Positions 33,161-44,122 of a stretch of DNA of 64,000 bases are shown piece by piece. Origin of the DNA: Sipunculus nudus. Its lineage: Eukaryota > Annelida > Sipuncula > Golfingiida > Sipunculidae. How positions within the stretch are numbered: position 1 is the first letter of the stretch; every line of letters starts with the position of its first letter. Position numbers and translations under genes: made by a program. The stretch lies in contig CM049316.1 in the NCBI GenBank assembly GCA_026874595.1, positions 67,668,676-67,732,675 on the forward strand. Direction: 5' to 3'. Below the pieces are notes generated by a model. The model worked only from the letters and a program-made list of their open reading frames with translations. It was not told the DNA's origin and searched no databases.

Positions 33161-33561
33161 TTACAAACAATATACATATGAACATATATATATGCATATA
33201 TTTATATATATATATAAATTTATATACACACACACAATTACTGATGACAGTTGATCCATGCTGTCAAATAGGGAAAATGCTAATCATGGGAAATTATTCG
33301 AGCCTGTTGTTATACAATACTGCACATACTGGCCATATACCATTGTTTTTTTATTCATTGAGGCCATAAAATTCACCAAATGACATTTTAACTACACCTT
33401 CTTTTTTTTTGCAATGAATCAAAATGCACAAAATCCATGTAAAAATAAAACATGATATACAGAAACATGGTATGTCAAGATATTGTGCAACGTCAAATTT
33501 GGCAAATGAATGGGGGGCAAACAAATGGGGGTTTATAATAAATAAATAATTATATATTTAC

Positions 33562-33594
<33 letters not shown>

Positions 33595-34036
33595 AATACC
33601 CAGTCATGAACCAAAAGTAGAAAAAAATTAATTTCCTCTCGTCTACCCCCCCCCCCCCCACCCACCTGTTCCCCTGTTCCCTTATCATTCTCCCCCCCCC
33701 CCCCCCCCCAATACGGCCATTCACCCTAAAAGTCATCCACACCACTCCCAGTGAAATGCCGACACAAATCTGGCACCAAAAAGTGTTGTTTACCTATTGA
33801 AATCAGCCCTAGAATTGTAATCCAGTCTTGTTATGGTATGAAGATAGAGTGACAGTTCATGTTTCTTACCTGTCAGGAATCGGCTTCCCAAAACCAAGTT
33901 TTTCTCATAAAAACATCCTGGAAATAAAGAATATAGTACTTGAATAAGTTGAAAAGACTCTGAACATCAGTTCAGGCACAATTTTGTTGCAGCGATCAGC
34001 CTGTATTATCACCCACATTGTAAAGACAGGTTTTTG
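32435..34036. other. Spacer between twin elements
   Basis: No gene is seen. It contains TA and CA microsatellites (33127-33235, 33560-33594) and C homopolymers (about 33647-33660 and 33692-33709). Confidence 0.5.
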
Positions 34037-34513
34037 TGAAGGACACGTGGTTGTATTTATTTTCCCTATATAACATCTATAAAACACCTGAGGTTTGGGC
34101 CTCTTTTAAATAATTTTCAAAATAAATTCTGATATTAAACTTTTTTTTACCTGAGAATTTGTTGTTTCTTCAGTCAAACTAGACCAAGAAAAAGGGGACT
34201 TGTGTATCTCCTTTTTTAACCATCCTGGCCCGAATGCAGTGAAGCCCAAAATACCCCACCAAGCAGTCCCAAACAAGCATTTGGACAACATCTCTTTGAT
34301 TGGCCATAGATTTTTAAAAAATTGACCAATACTGTCAATTTTATTGGAAATTATGCTTAACATACTTAAAAATCAAACAATGGGGTGTTTTTGATGCTCC
34401 AGCACATGATGGCTAGAGCCAACCAGAGAAAGCCAGACCATTTACTACTCTCCTTCAGGTTCAGGGCATGGTGACCCCAGGTTATGTAAACAAATAGGAC
34501 CACGTGACCTTAA
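34037..34513. mobile_element. 477-bp inverted-repeat element, copy 2
   Basis: Apparently identical to 31958-32434 and in the same orientation, offset 2079 bp. Divergence starts immediately outside TGAAGG on the left and CCTTAA on the right. An 85-codon open frame on the minus strand is shared by both copies but has no recognised domain. Confidence 0.8.
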
Positions 34514-35178
34514 TCAGCTGGCCTTGCTTCCTTCCAATACACGCGTGTTGACTGTCAATGTGTTATCAATACCAAGCCGTATGTGTATAGACCCTGACGC
34601 CTTTGACGTCATACTCGAGACATGCAGAATCGGGCAATGGACTGACTGACTTAATTTTTTCTCATAAAAATAATAAGATGGGGCCTTTCACAGAAATTAC
34701 TTTGAAAACTATCATCCCGTCCTTTCTCAATGAAATGTGGCAACTTTCACTTCTGTTTATTTTATCAGTTCCGCATGATTCGTAATTTCGAATGATAAAT
34801 AAATTTGTTTTATCAAGAATTAATTACTCTCTGCTTGTGGTTAAATTAACGGTAATTTAAATTCATTGCAGTATTATATTCTAAACTTTATTAAACTATA
34901 TAAAAATGTAGAAATCAGTGTCTTATTGCAGGCATTGGAGGGTTCTTAAAGTAAGGTTGGGGAAGTTTTATACTTTCAAATATATTACAGTTGAGTGTCA
35001 GGTTTAAAAAAAGGTATTATAATAGGCCTATTTCCAGCGTAGATTGATTTAAATTAGCCTTAATCAGGTTTAAATAGGCCTATATTTAATTTCGAAGTAA
35101 ACTCAGAAATGAAACCAAAGTCTATAATTCTAACAATTTATATATTCAATTTTCAATATAGAGGCCTTTTATTCTCTG
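34514..35178. other. No gene recognised
   Basis: AT-rich. The right part (about 35100-35135) shares AATGAAACCAAAGTCTATAA with 522-549 near the left end of the window. Confidence 0.45.
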
Positions 35179-35480
35179 CAGTGGCGGTTCGAGAGCGGGG
35201 GGGGGGGGGCGGTTCCTGACCATCTTTTTCTTAACCGCAAAAACCTTTTTTCAGGGATTTTAACAAATTTTTCCGGCCTGCCTGGACCCCTCAGACCTTT
35301 CTGGATCCGAGAACCTTTCTTTAGGTTTTCTTATGAGACTTCCTGGTTTGGACCCTTCCCTTCCCAAAACCCTGGATCCGCCCTTACTCTGAGAAGCAGG
35401 GGGATTATTATGTTATCCCCCCCCCCCCCCCCCACACCCGGCTGCAAAACTAGGGTGTGTGTGGGGGGGGGGGGGGGTAT
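35179..35480. mobile_element. G-tract-tipped repeat cluster
   Basis: CAGTGGCGGTTCGAGAGC and a G run open it, and CCCTGGATCCGCCCTTA (near 35385) is roughly the inverted end. A C run (35417-35433) and a G run (35463-35477) follow before TCGACGCCCCTG. Similar tips adjoin the G tracts at about 990-1032 and 37200-37400. Probably short non-autonomous DNA elements; the family is unidentified. Confidence 0.5.
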
Positions 35481-35941
35481 ATACCGCCAATCCACTCTAT
35501 ATCGACGCCCCTGAACTACACATATTGTTATCAGTTTACATGCACACAAGCAAGCTCTGTAGTGGGCCTGGTATGCCAGTAAGCCTTCACTATTATGACC
35601 AGGACCTGGAGAGACAAACAGTGTCGAATTAAAAATCACTCAAACCCTTTATGTAAAAAATAATTGAATTTTAATCACAACAATAATCTGAGAAATTTGA
35701 GTGGTCATCCAGCTCATAGTTTGAACAGGAAATCGACCCAGAAGTGCTCTGTGCAAAATAAATTAATAGTCCTGTTCCTATTCAAACTTGTCTGCTTGCT
35801 TTCCCTTATTATTCTGTAGCCTACATTTGTAACCCTTTACAAACAACAAGAGTAGAGCAGTTGCCACGTCTGGCTCAAGTTTTCTTTTCTTTTCACATCT
35901 GTAGGACTACGCATATTGTTTTATTTTAATCACGTAAACCT

Positions 35942-36215
35942 ACACTCTTAGAAAAAAGGGTACCAACTAGAACCCAAAAGGGTTCTTCAGAGTGGACTGA
36001 GTGGGGAACCTTTTAAGGTTCCAGCTAGAACCTTCAAGCGGGGTTCTTTTTGGAACCTCCCGAAGGTTCTTTTACGAAACCTATAAGGTTCCATAAAGAA
36101 CCTCTTTAGAGGTTCTGAGAAGAACCCTCTAAAGTTCTTCACGGTGGACTGAGTGGGGAACCTTAAAAGGTTTTTGATGGAACCAATGTGTAGGGTTCTT
36201 CATGGAACCTTCAAT
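35942..36215. repeat. GGTTC/GAACC foldback repeat
   Basis: About 270 bp made almost entirely of interleaved GGTTCTT and AAGAACC/GGAACC words, so it can fold on itself at many registers. The stretch GGACTGAGTGGGGAACCTT occurs twice about 155 bp apart, showing an internal tandem duplication. It is non-coding. Confidence 0.8.
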
Positions 36216-36316
36216 GTATTTTTATTTAAGTAAACAGTCTAGGATGTCCTATTATACGTATACTTTAACCATATTGACATGTTTTCTATAGGCCTTACTG
36301 TATAACCACTTAATAA

Positions 36317-36324
<8 letters not shown>

Positions 36325-36379
<55 letters not shown>
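36325..36379. repeat. (TA)n microsatellite
   Basis: Pure TA run. Confidence 0.95.
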
Positions 36380-36385
<6 letters not shown>

Positions 36386-36458
36386 CCTACCAACCTAGTC
36401 TTATAAAACTGCATTATAAAAATATATGCATTGAATGTATCGATCTTATGAAGTCTTA

Positions 36459-36904
36459 GGCCGTATCCGCTCCAGCAGATAATCCGGATTGTGAATAGGT
36501 ATACTCTATACGCACTATACAGGCAACAAATCAGGCCACTCCTCGTCAGTTCGGTAACGTAGTCCGCTTGAAATACAGCCAATACAGTAGTTCGGTTTAC
36601 TTTCGTCCAGTTTACAGTTAACCGAATCCTTAAAAGGCAAATCCCTTTCTAGTCCGCGTGAGGCCAGTTCCGTCACCATTTGACCTAATCATTCCCGTGG
36701 TATACATATCACATTTGGGGCACAGTTAATCGGATTAATAACCCAGTGCGGACAGCAAAATCACATTTTATTGAATAAACCGATTAAGGCTTTTGTTAAG
36801 CGAATTGCCGACGCAAAGCGTACTATATACTACTTCGCGACTTAAGAAGCCTAAACCGGTTAAGTATAAACCGATTTAGATGCGAACCTAGTGCGGATAC
36901 GGCC
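36459..36904. mobile_element. PIF/Harbinger-like MITE
   Basis: Inverted ends GGCCGTATCCGC and GCGGATACGGCC are flanked by a direct TTA (36456-36458 and 36905-36907), the 3-bp TWA target duplication typical of PIF/Harbinger. It is 446 bp and non-coding, with repeated GGTTAA/TTAACC and CCGATT motifs inside. Confidence 0.8.
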
Positions 36905-36907
36905 TTA

Positions 36908-36929
36908 TAATACATACATACATACATAC

Positions 36930-36974
<45 letters not shown>
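36908..36974. repeat. TACA and TA microsatellite
   Basis: A short (ATAC)n run merges into a (TA)n run next to the Harbinger-like element. Confidence 0.9.
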
Positions 36975-36977
<3 letters not shown>

Positions 36978-37019
36978 CCCTTTAGTTAGTCCTATTTTTC
37001 CCAGTTTCGTAATATTCAT

Positions 37020-38164
37020 TTTTTTTGGGGGGGGGGAATATCATAGAAATAAGTTATATTTATTGGTTCATTTGTATATGTTATATTGATCGAACAGGTA
37101 ATTATAGATTTAAGCACTCTAAAACCAGCTTGTCTAACTTATGGATCGTCTTTCAGTGTCCTTCAATGATCATATTGTCCTTCCGTTCGTCTCTCATTGA
37201 CTGTGGGGTCAATAGGGGGGGGGGGGTAGGGTATATGTCCCCCGACCTTTTAGCTAGTTTGGATGGTCAATGTAATCACCCCCCCCCCCCCCCCCCCCCG
37301 ATACTCAGAGAATAATATTTATACATTGTGTGTGTGCTTTTACAAATATTTGTCCCATCCCAACGCCTGCGAAACATCCCTCCACCCTTGTAGACGAATT
37401 GACGCCACTGCTCTATGACGTTTTCTTTCGCGAGTATTGTCTTTCTAAAATTCATTGATATAATTGGTGCCTATGAGGACCCAATCAGTATCGGATTTCA
37501 GACCCACCAGAAGTACACAACATGGTCCCTAGGCAGAGTTTTTGGAATTCCTTTCATGCGATTATGTCAAGCTGTTTAGTGATTATGATAGCAATACAGA
37601 TATATTGAAGTTTACTTTCGTGCTACTGTTCGCGCCCGGTGCAGGGTTTTTCTTCAGGCGTAAGGAAATGTTTTCAGAAAGAAATATTAACTAATTCTAT
37701 TATACTTCTTGAAGAGAACAATGGGTTTCATGTTTACCTGAATTGTCTTGTAAAAGAATGGCCATCTTAAAATTTGGGTTACGAATTAAGGAAAGTGAAT
37801 TTCTTCAGTAAGCATCAGGATATTTTAAATGTGTGACCCTTCGGCGTAAAGACTCGTGTATAATTTCAGCTTAAACGGCTCGCATCAAGAAATAGTATTG
37901 CCTTCACTGCTTATATTATTTAATAATATTACTTTCCTTTTTTTCCGGTAGTGCTAGCAACACATACAATTTTATGAAGGACAATGTCGGCCTTGAAGCA
38001 CGCAGCTTTTAGGATATATTTCACATCCAGGATGTATATTTCATAATCTCATTGATTCTCTAAATAATAAAACAACTGTACAAACTCTAGGGCAATATTC
38101 ATTCATTAACTTTTCAGTTTTGTTTACATCATGGTCTTCTTAATGATAGGACAGGGGCATGTCT
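37020..38164. other. Non-coding with G/C tracts
   Basis: G tracts lie at about 37027-37036 and 37216-37226 and a C tract at 37279-37299, then GACGCCACTG near 37400. No exon is recognised from there to 38164. Confidence 0.5.
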
Positions 38165-39202
38165 AACTAGAATACGGGTAGTCGACAAGCGACTACGTGT
38201 ATCCGCCGAAATGAGAGTAGGACGGGTGAAGTGAGGCATGGATTGAGTTGCAAGGGGAAATAGAGTGAGGTGTGTTGCATATTAGCATGAATGTCTGCAG
38301 CCGAAATGTGTATGTAGGTGACGCCACCTGCCACAAAATCCAGAAAGTTATCAAAGTTGTATATAATTGCAAAATTTTAGGCAAACAAGTCAAACCACTG
38401 CCGAGATATGAGTGATTTTATCCCACGGCATAAAAACAGACGGGCGTTGTGCAAAAATGGTTGCAGGTGGCGCCACTAGTTTTGCGTATGATAAAGAGCT
38501 ATGTGAGATTTATACACATGCAGAATTTCAAAAGGATACGTCAAACCAACCCTGAGATATAAGCCTGGATGTCTGCAGCCTGAACGTGAATGTAGGTGGC
38601 GCCACCTGCCACAAAATCGAGAAAGCTATCCAAGATGTATACATGCACAATTATAGGCAGATAAGTCAAACAACTGCGGAGATATGAGTGACTTTATCCC
38701 ACGGCAGACAAACAGACGGACGCTGGGCAAAAATGGTTGCAGGTGGCGCCACCAGTTTTGCGTAAGATGTATACATGCACAATTATAGGCAGATAAGTCA
38801 AACAACTGCGGAGATATGAGTGATTTTATCCCAAGGCAGACAAACAGACGGACGCTGTGCAAAAATGGTTACAGGTGGCGCCACCATTTTTTATGAATGT
38901 TATAAAGCTATCAAAAGGGCTAAATTTGTGCAAATATTTAGCCTGATTGGTCAAACGAGTCCGAAGATATGTGGGTTAATGTGTAAAAACAGACGCACAG
39001 ATGGACGCACTGGAGTGATGAAAGGTCATAGGTCAACGCAAAATATTTTGGCACCAGTTCACATGTGACCCGATAATCGTGTAAAGTTTCGGAAAGATCT
39101 GTCCAGTGGTCTCAGAGTTCTATTCCGGAAACGAACGCGGCGGCGGCGGCGGAACCCGGTCAAAAACATAGTATCCGCAAAACTTTGTTTTGGCGGATAC
39201 AA
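38165..39202 (+). mobile_element. Hairpin-ended satellite-cored element, copy 1
   Basis: It starts AACTAGAATACGGGTAGTCG with a 7-bp stem (GTAGTCG/CGACTAC). It ends with the hairpin GTATCCGCAAAAC...GTTTTGGCGGATAC and then AA. The core has tandem units with GGTGGCGCCACC (exact at about 38599, 38745 and 38872, variant at about 38467). A (CGG)n stretch at about 39137-39152 precedes the 3' hairpin. About 1.04 kb, non-coding. The architecture resembles bivalve 'pearl' and Helentron-associated elements (inference). Confidence 0.75.
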
Positions 39203-39900
39203 TTATCAATGTCATATTAATGATAATAATCACGGATTATACATGCGACGGTAGGATGGTTCATTTTTTATGAAGTACGACAGCCAGGGTTCCAGTTACC
39301 AGAAGATCTCTAAACTTACAAGAGCGGAGGCCAGCTGAGTGTACAAGCCAGCCAACTCAAACTGACAGTGCTGCCATCGTGTGAGTGAAGTGTAACCTTC
39401 AATTTATTTATTTTTTACTTTATATTTTTAACTCTGGAAATTTTAGAGCTATATAGATTTCAAGAAAATATTAAGAGGACCGGAAGTGTGTAGAGACACA
39501 CATATCACCTAAAGCTGTCAAATATAGAAAAGTGTTGTAATTTTTTTAGTTAAAGGTATGGCACGCACAGATATCCATAGACACCCACGTGAACAGACAG
39601 ACCCGATTTCAAGAACAAACTTTAAAACCAGTCTCAACTCAACGGTTTTTGAGGTCGATTCTTTGCCAGCTCGAAAATCTGTAATTTTTTTACACGTACG
39701 TGTGCGCCGGCCCATTTTTAGCGAACCTGTGAGCTCATGCATGGTGTGCCGTCGTCTGTTCGTTAACCCATACTATCTCAAAATGGCAGGAGAAAATTTT
39801 ATGCAAAAAATCAGTTATCTAAAAAAATTATCGGATTTTGCTTATTTTTTTTGCGATCTGCATTTACTTAGTTTTTATCGGGAAAAGCAAAAAAAACTTA
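39203..39900. other. No gene recognised
   Basis: AT-rich. A 136-codon plus-strand frame (39558-39968) runs on into the next element and has no recognisable domain, so I do not call it. Confidence 0.5.
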
Positions 39901-41565
39901 AACAAGGGACCCATGGGTCACGGCGCACAGCTGAAGTTTCAAATTTTTGCAAATGCAAAACATGCTGATTTTTATTGTAATGTTTTTCATATATATACGC
40001 ATAAGATAAGCTAAGAGGAAATGGTCCTCCTACTTGGTTATAGTAAAGTTCTAAATATATGACTGCAAAACTATGAAGAAAAACAGTAAAGGTTTAGAAA
40101 TACTGTGATACATATGAAAAATTTACAGATGGACAGGCATTATTTCACTTTCAGGGGAATTATGCATTTAAGTTTATATTAAACCATACTTTTTAGCATA
40201 TCTACTTTTTCCATTAATAGTTTTTATCAGATTCATTGTTTTTAATTTACAAGTTTTATAAATTTGTAATAAAAAATATGAAAATATAAGTTAAAATATC
40301 AGAATTCTAAGCTGCAATCATTATTTATCCAGAGCTCATATCGGGTCATATTATGCATACACATATTTTATTTTTAAATTACAGATGTTTAAACTGAATT
40401 TAAAAGATAAGAATGGCACAACATGGCATCTTCAAGATTATTCCTTGAATCACTATTAAACATTTTTGTACATGGAAGTTTTCAGTACATGCTTAATTTT
40501 ATTCACCAAAATAAAATATTCAGTAAATCTGATAAAATAAAAATATCTTTTCAAATATACACCAAGTTGGTTGAATGGACAAACAATGTCATTGTGCTAA
40601 TTACTATCTCAGCTATGATTTATTACTGGAATTAATAGTCAATTTCATACCTGGTGAAGTTTTTACTCTCCTGAAGTAAAGAATTACTTATCCGATATGA
40701 TCATCCACACTTTCATAGCAACACACCACTTTGTGGACACAATTAAATGTGCACTTTAATCATTGTAACCCTGGTGGAACAATACAAAATCTAAAATGTA
40801 GCATAGCCTAAAATGAGAATGAATCAAATACAGAAAATTATAACTTTCATCTAGTTTATGCACCAGCTGGGTGGGGGGGGGTTGAGTGCCGGGCAGAGGG
40901 GTAAGCCTGCTAGTAGTGGACAAGCTGAGCCAAGGCAAGCTGCCTGGAGATGGTTATATAACACAAGTGAAGGCTGTACTACTAGGTGGGCTTGATGTAA
41001 ACAACACTTGACATAGTGTATGAAAACTTGAATAAAAGCTTCTCTTTTTAAACAATTCCTTTGAAATTTTATATTTTAAAAGATTAAATCCTTATGTATA
41101 TATGCTGTGAAAATAAAATCAACAGTGATTACAGGGAAAACGTGCCGTAGCTAAATTTGGACAAAATTTAAGGTATTGAAATTTTATTTATGCTAATAAC
41201 TTGAAAAATTTGCGAAATTCAGATATAATTATGAGTAAACAATTGAATCTTGATTTTATAAAGTTATATCCCTCCAGATTCAGCAATTCTGATGTTAAGT
41301 GAATAAACATATTTCCTGATTTTTTAAAAATTGCATTATATTTGAGCCCAAAACTTCAAAACAGTACTCAATACTGACCTAATATTTTGTATGTTAATAG
41401 AAAATATATGGGAGAATATGAATACTAAATACGATCAAAAACAGATCAGTGGTTTCAATATTAGGTAGCCTTGAAGTGTAAAAATGGCTTTTTTATGGAA
41501 AACAGCCGGCCGGACAATGGACCATGACTCCATCTCAGAGGACTTAATAGTCAGCTGAGCTAAAA
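39901..41565 (+). mobile_element. CTAA-tail element, 1.7 kb
   Basis: The head is AACAAGGGACCCATGGGTCA then CGGCGCACAGCTG; the tail is AGTCAGCTGAGCTAAAA. The 3' half (about 41130-41565) is one unit of the type at 30340-31660, with GTGCCGTAGCTAAATTTGG and GGACAATGGACCATGACTC. The 5' half is unrelated AT-rich sequence. It is non-coding. Confidence 0.7.
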
Positions 41566-42200
41566 TTGTCTTATCCGAAACTGTTCAGCCAAATTGTCCA
41601 AAATTTTACAGAAATAATCCAAGAAACAATCTCAAGTTTGTTCGAATGGTTCTAGTTTGGAGATAATTGGCAGAGTTACAGGAAGCTGAACTTAGTCATT
41701 TGGCATAAAAAGCATTCCCAAATTTTACACAAAAATCAGTCACTTATCAAATACTGTGGGACTGAGCTTTTTGTGGCGCCACCTTCAACAACTTACATTT
41801 TTTCAGGGGGGGGGGGAAGCTTGAAATCTTCTTCTCTAAAAATCATTCAGACAAATTGTTCAATATTTCAGGGAATTATCCTAGAGACGAGCTTTATCCA
41901 GTTTGTTCAAATGGTTTGGGTTCGATCAATTTTGGCAGAGTTACAGGAATTTGAACTTGGCCAGGTTAGCATACTAACATTACAATCCCAGAAACGACCG
42001 GAGCTAGGATCACAAAGTTTTGTGCAAATGTTTGTCGCACTTTCCAAGCCCATGAAACTGAAATGACCAAATTCAAGCACCTTTCAAAGTTCTCAAGGTG
42101 CGTACGAACCCTGAGCGAAGCACCGGGGGAAACGGCTTCACCCCCTAACAATCAACTTAGGGAGTATTCCCCGTGATACCGCCTTGTAGGATACTATTAA
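41566..42200 (+). repeat. Decayed tandem repeat with palindrome variant
   Basis: Two diverged units (about 41580-41700 and 41840-41965) share AATTGT-CAA-ATTT, GTTTGTTCGAATGGTT- and GGCAGAGTTACAGGAA-like blocks. TGTGGCGCCACC lies between them at about 41771. The 3' end carries GGTTCGTACGCACCTTGAG-like sequence (minus strand), a motif I associate with dispersed repeats. Confidence 0.5.
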
Positions 42201-42836
42201 TAATTTTATCACCAGACCCATGCCCTTTCTGCTGGCATTACAACTTAGGTAAATGCATGGAATGTCGATATTAAGCTTCCTAATATTTCATTAAATCGAC
42301 CACCTATAAATATCAGTTTTGATAACGAATGAAATAAAAAAGTACTTATTTATTATAAATATTTATTGTACAGACATTACACACAGAATCATATTCATCA
42401 TTATCAGCACATGGAAACCGTACAATACCAAAACAGGAGCCAGCGGGGCAAGTATATGGACTAATATCCAAGTTGTGCACAATGATAACATGACATACCA
42501 CTTTTAATGTAACCATTACTGGCATGATAGTACAGACATAGGTCTAGGATTGAACATGAGAACTTCTATCACGTGAAAAACTAAGAACAAATGATCACCG
42601 TCTCAATGAAAGTGCAATAAAATGACTTTCAGAGATGTTATATAAATTTGTGTCCTGACTTTAAACAGATAAAATTGTAAATTACGGACATGTGCACGAA
42701 TGTGAATATTACACATATTACCATTTAGACATTACTAAACTGGCACTCACTTAAGGCTTTGCAAACCCATATTCATGTGCATGTTTGTTCTACATAAGGC
42801 AAAGGTTGGAAATTCAACTGCTCTTTGGTGATAAAA
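42201..42836. other. No gene recognised
   Basis: AT-rich spacer between elements, with nothing recognisable. Confidence 0.5.
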
Positions 42837-43017
42837 ACAAGTGACCCATGGGTCATGACGCTCAGCTGACTGGGAAGAGATTCGCAAAAGGAAATTTTAT
42901 CATCAGAATGGTAGTATATACCCATTCAACTGAAGCATCAAACAGATTAACCAACAGGCCAAGATTTAGTCTGTATTTATATATCTCAAAATAGAGAAAA
43001 ATGTGTTAAATTTTAAA

Positions 43018-44122
43018 AATAGAATACAGGTAACCGACAAGTGACTACATGTATCTGCCAAAATCGAATAGTGAGGCATGGATTGAGTGGCAAGGGGAAA
43101 TAGAGTGAGGTATGTTGCATATTAGCATGGATGTCTTCAGCCTAAATGTGTATGTAGGTTGTGCCACCTACCACAAATCCAGAAAGCTGTCCAAGTTGTA
43201 TAAACCTGCAAAATTTTAGGCAGAAAAGTCAAACCACTACATGTATATGAGCGATTTTTGCCCATGGCAGACAAACAGACAAACACTGTGCAAAAATCTT
43301 TGCAGGTAACCCCTCCAGTTTTGTGTATGATAAAGACCTATGTGAGATCTAAACACATGCACAATTTTTTTGACAGCGTTCGTTTCCAGAGAGCTCCTCG
43401 GAGACTAATGGACCGATTTTTCCCAAACTTACACCTATTAACGGGTCACATGTGAACTGGTGCCTAACCAATTTGCATTGACCTCTGACCTTTTCTCTCT
43501 ATCCAGTGTCCATTTGTGGGTCTGTTTCCACTCATAAACCCTCATATCTCGGGAACCGTTTGACCGATCAGGAAATCAAATTGATACAAATGTAGCCCTT
43601 GGATTGCTTATAACATACACAAAAAATGGTGGCGCCACCTGTAACCATGTTTGCACAGTGTCCATCTGTTCATCTGCCTTGGGTTAAAATCACTCATATC
43701 TCTGCAGTTAATTGACTAATTCACCTGAAATTCGTCATGTGTATACATCCAGGATAGCTTTCTTGATTTTATGACAGGTGGCGCCACCTACAATCAAGTT
43801 TACGCTGCAGACATCCAAGCTTATATCTCGGGAACCGTTTGACCGATCAGGAAATAAAATTTATACAAATGTAGCCCTTTGATAGCTCTGTAACATACAC
43901 AAAAAATGGTGGCGCCACCTGTAACAATGTTTGCACAGGGTCTGTCTGTTAGTCTGCCGTGGCCTAAAATCACTCATTTCTCTGTAGTGGTTCGACATAA
44001 CTGCCTAAAATTTTGCAGGTTTATACATCGTGGACAGCTTTCTTGATTTTATGACAGGTGGCGCCTGTCAAAACTCTGTCAAAAACATAGTATCCGCAAA
44101 ACTTCATTTTGGCGGATACAAA
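43018..44122 (+). mobile_element. Hairpin-ended element, copy with inverted core
   Basis: The start (TAGAATACAGGTAACCGACA) and end (CATAGTATCCGC to GGCGGATACAA) are in the forward direction. The interior from about 43375 to 44065 is reversed: it reads ACATGTGAACTGGTGC, GACCTCTGACC and ATATCTCGGGAACCGTTTGA, which are reverse complements of the matching part of the copy at 44806-46640. Three exact GGTGGCGCCACC copies lie in the inverted part (about 43630, 43778 and 43910). Confidence 0.7.

Noticed and set aside
31958-34513. Pair of 477-bp direct repeats as LTRs of a retrotransposon
   Set aside because: The ends are not TG...CA, there is no primer site, purine tract or pol sequence in the 1.6-kb spacer, and each copy has its own terminal inverted repeats.
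39558-39968. 136-codon plus-strand frame
   Set aside because: It crosses the boundary of a CTAA-tail element at 39901 and has no domain.
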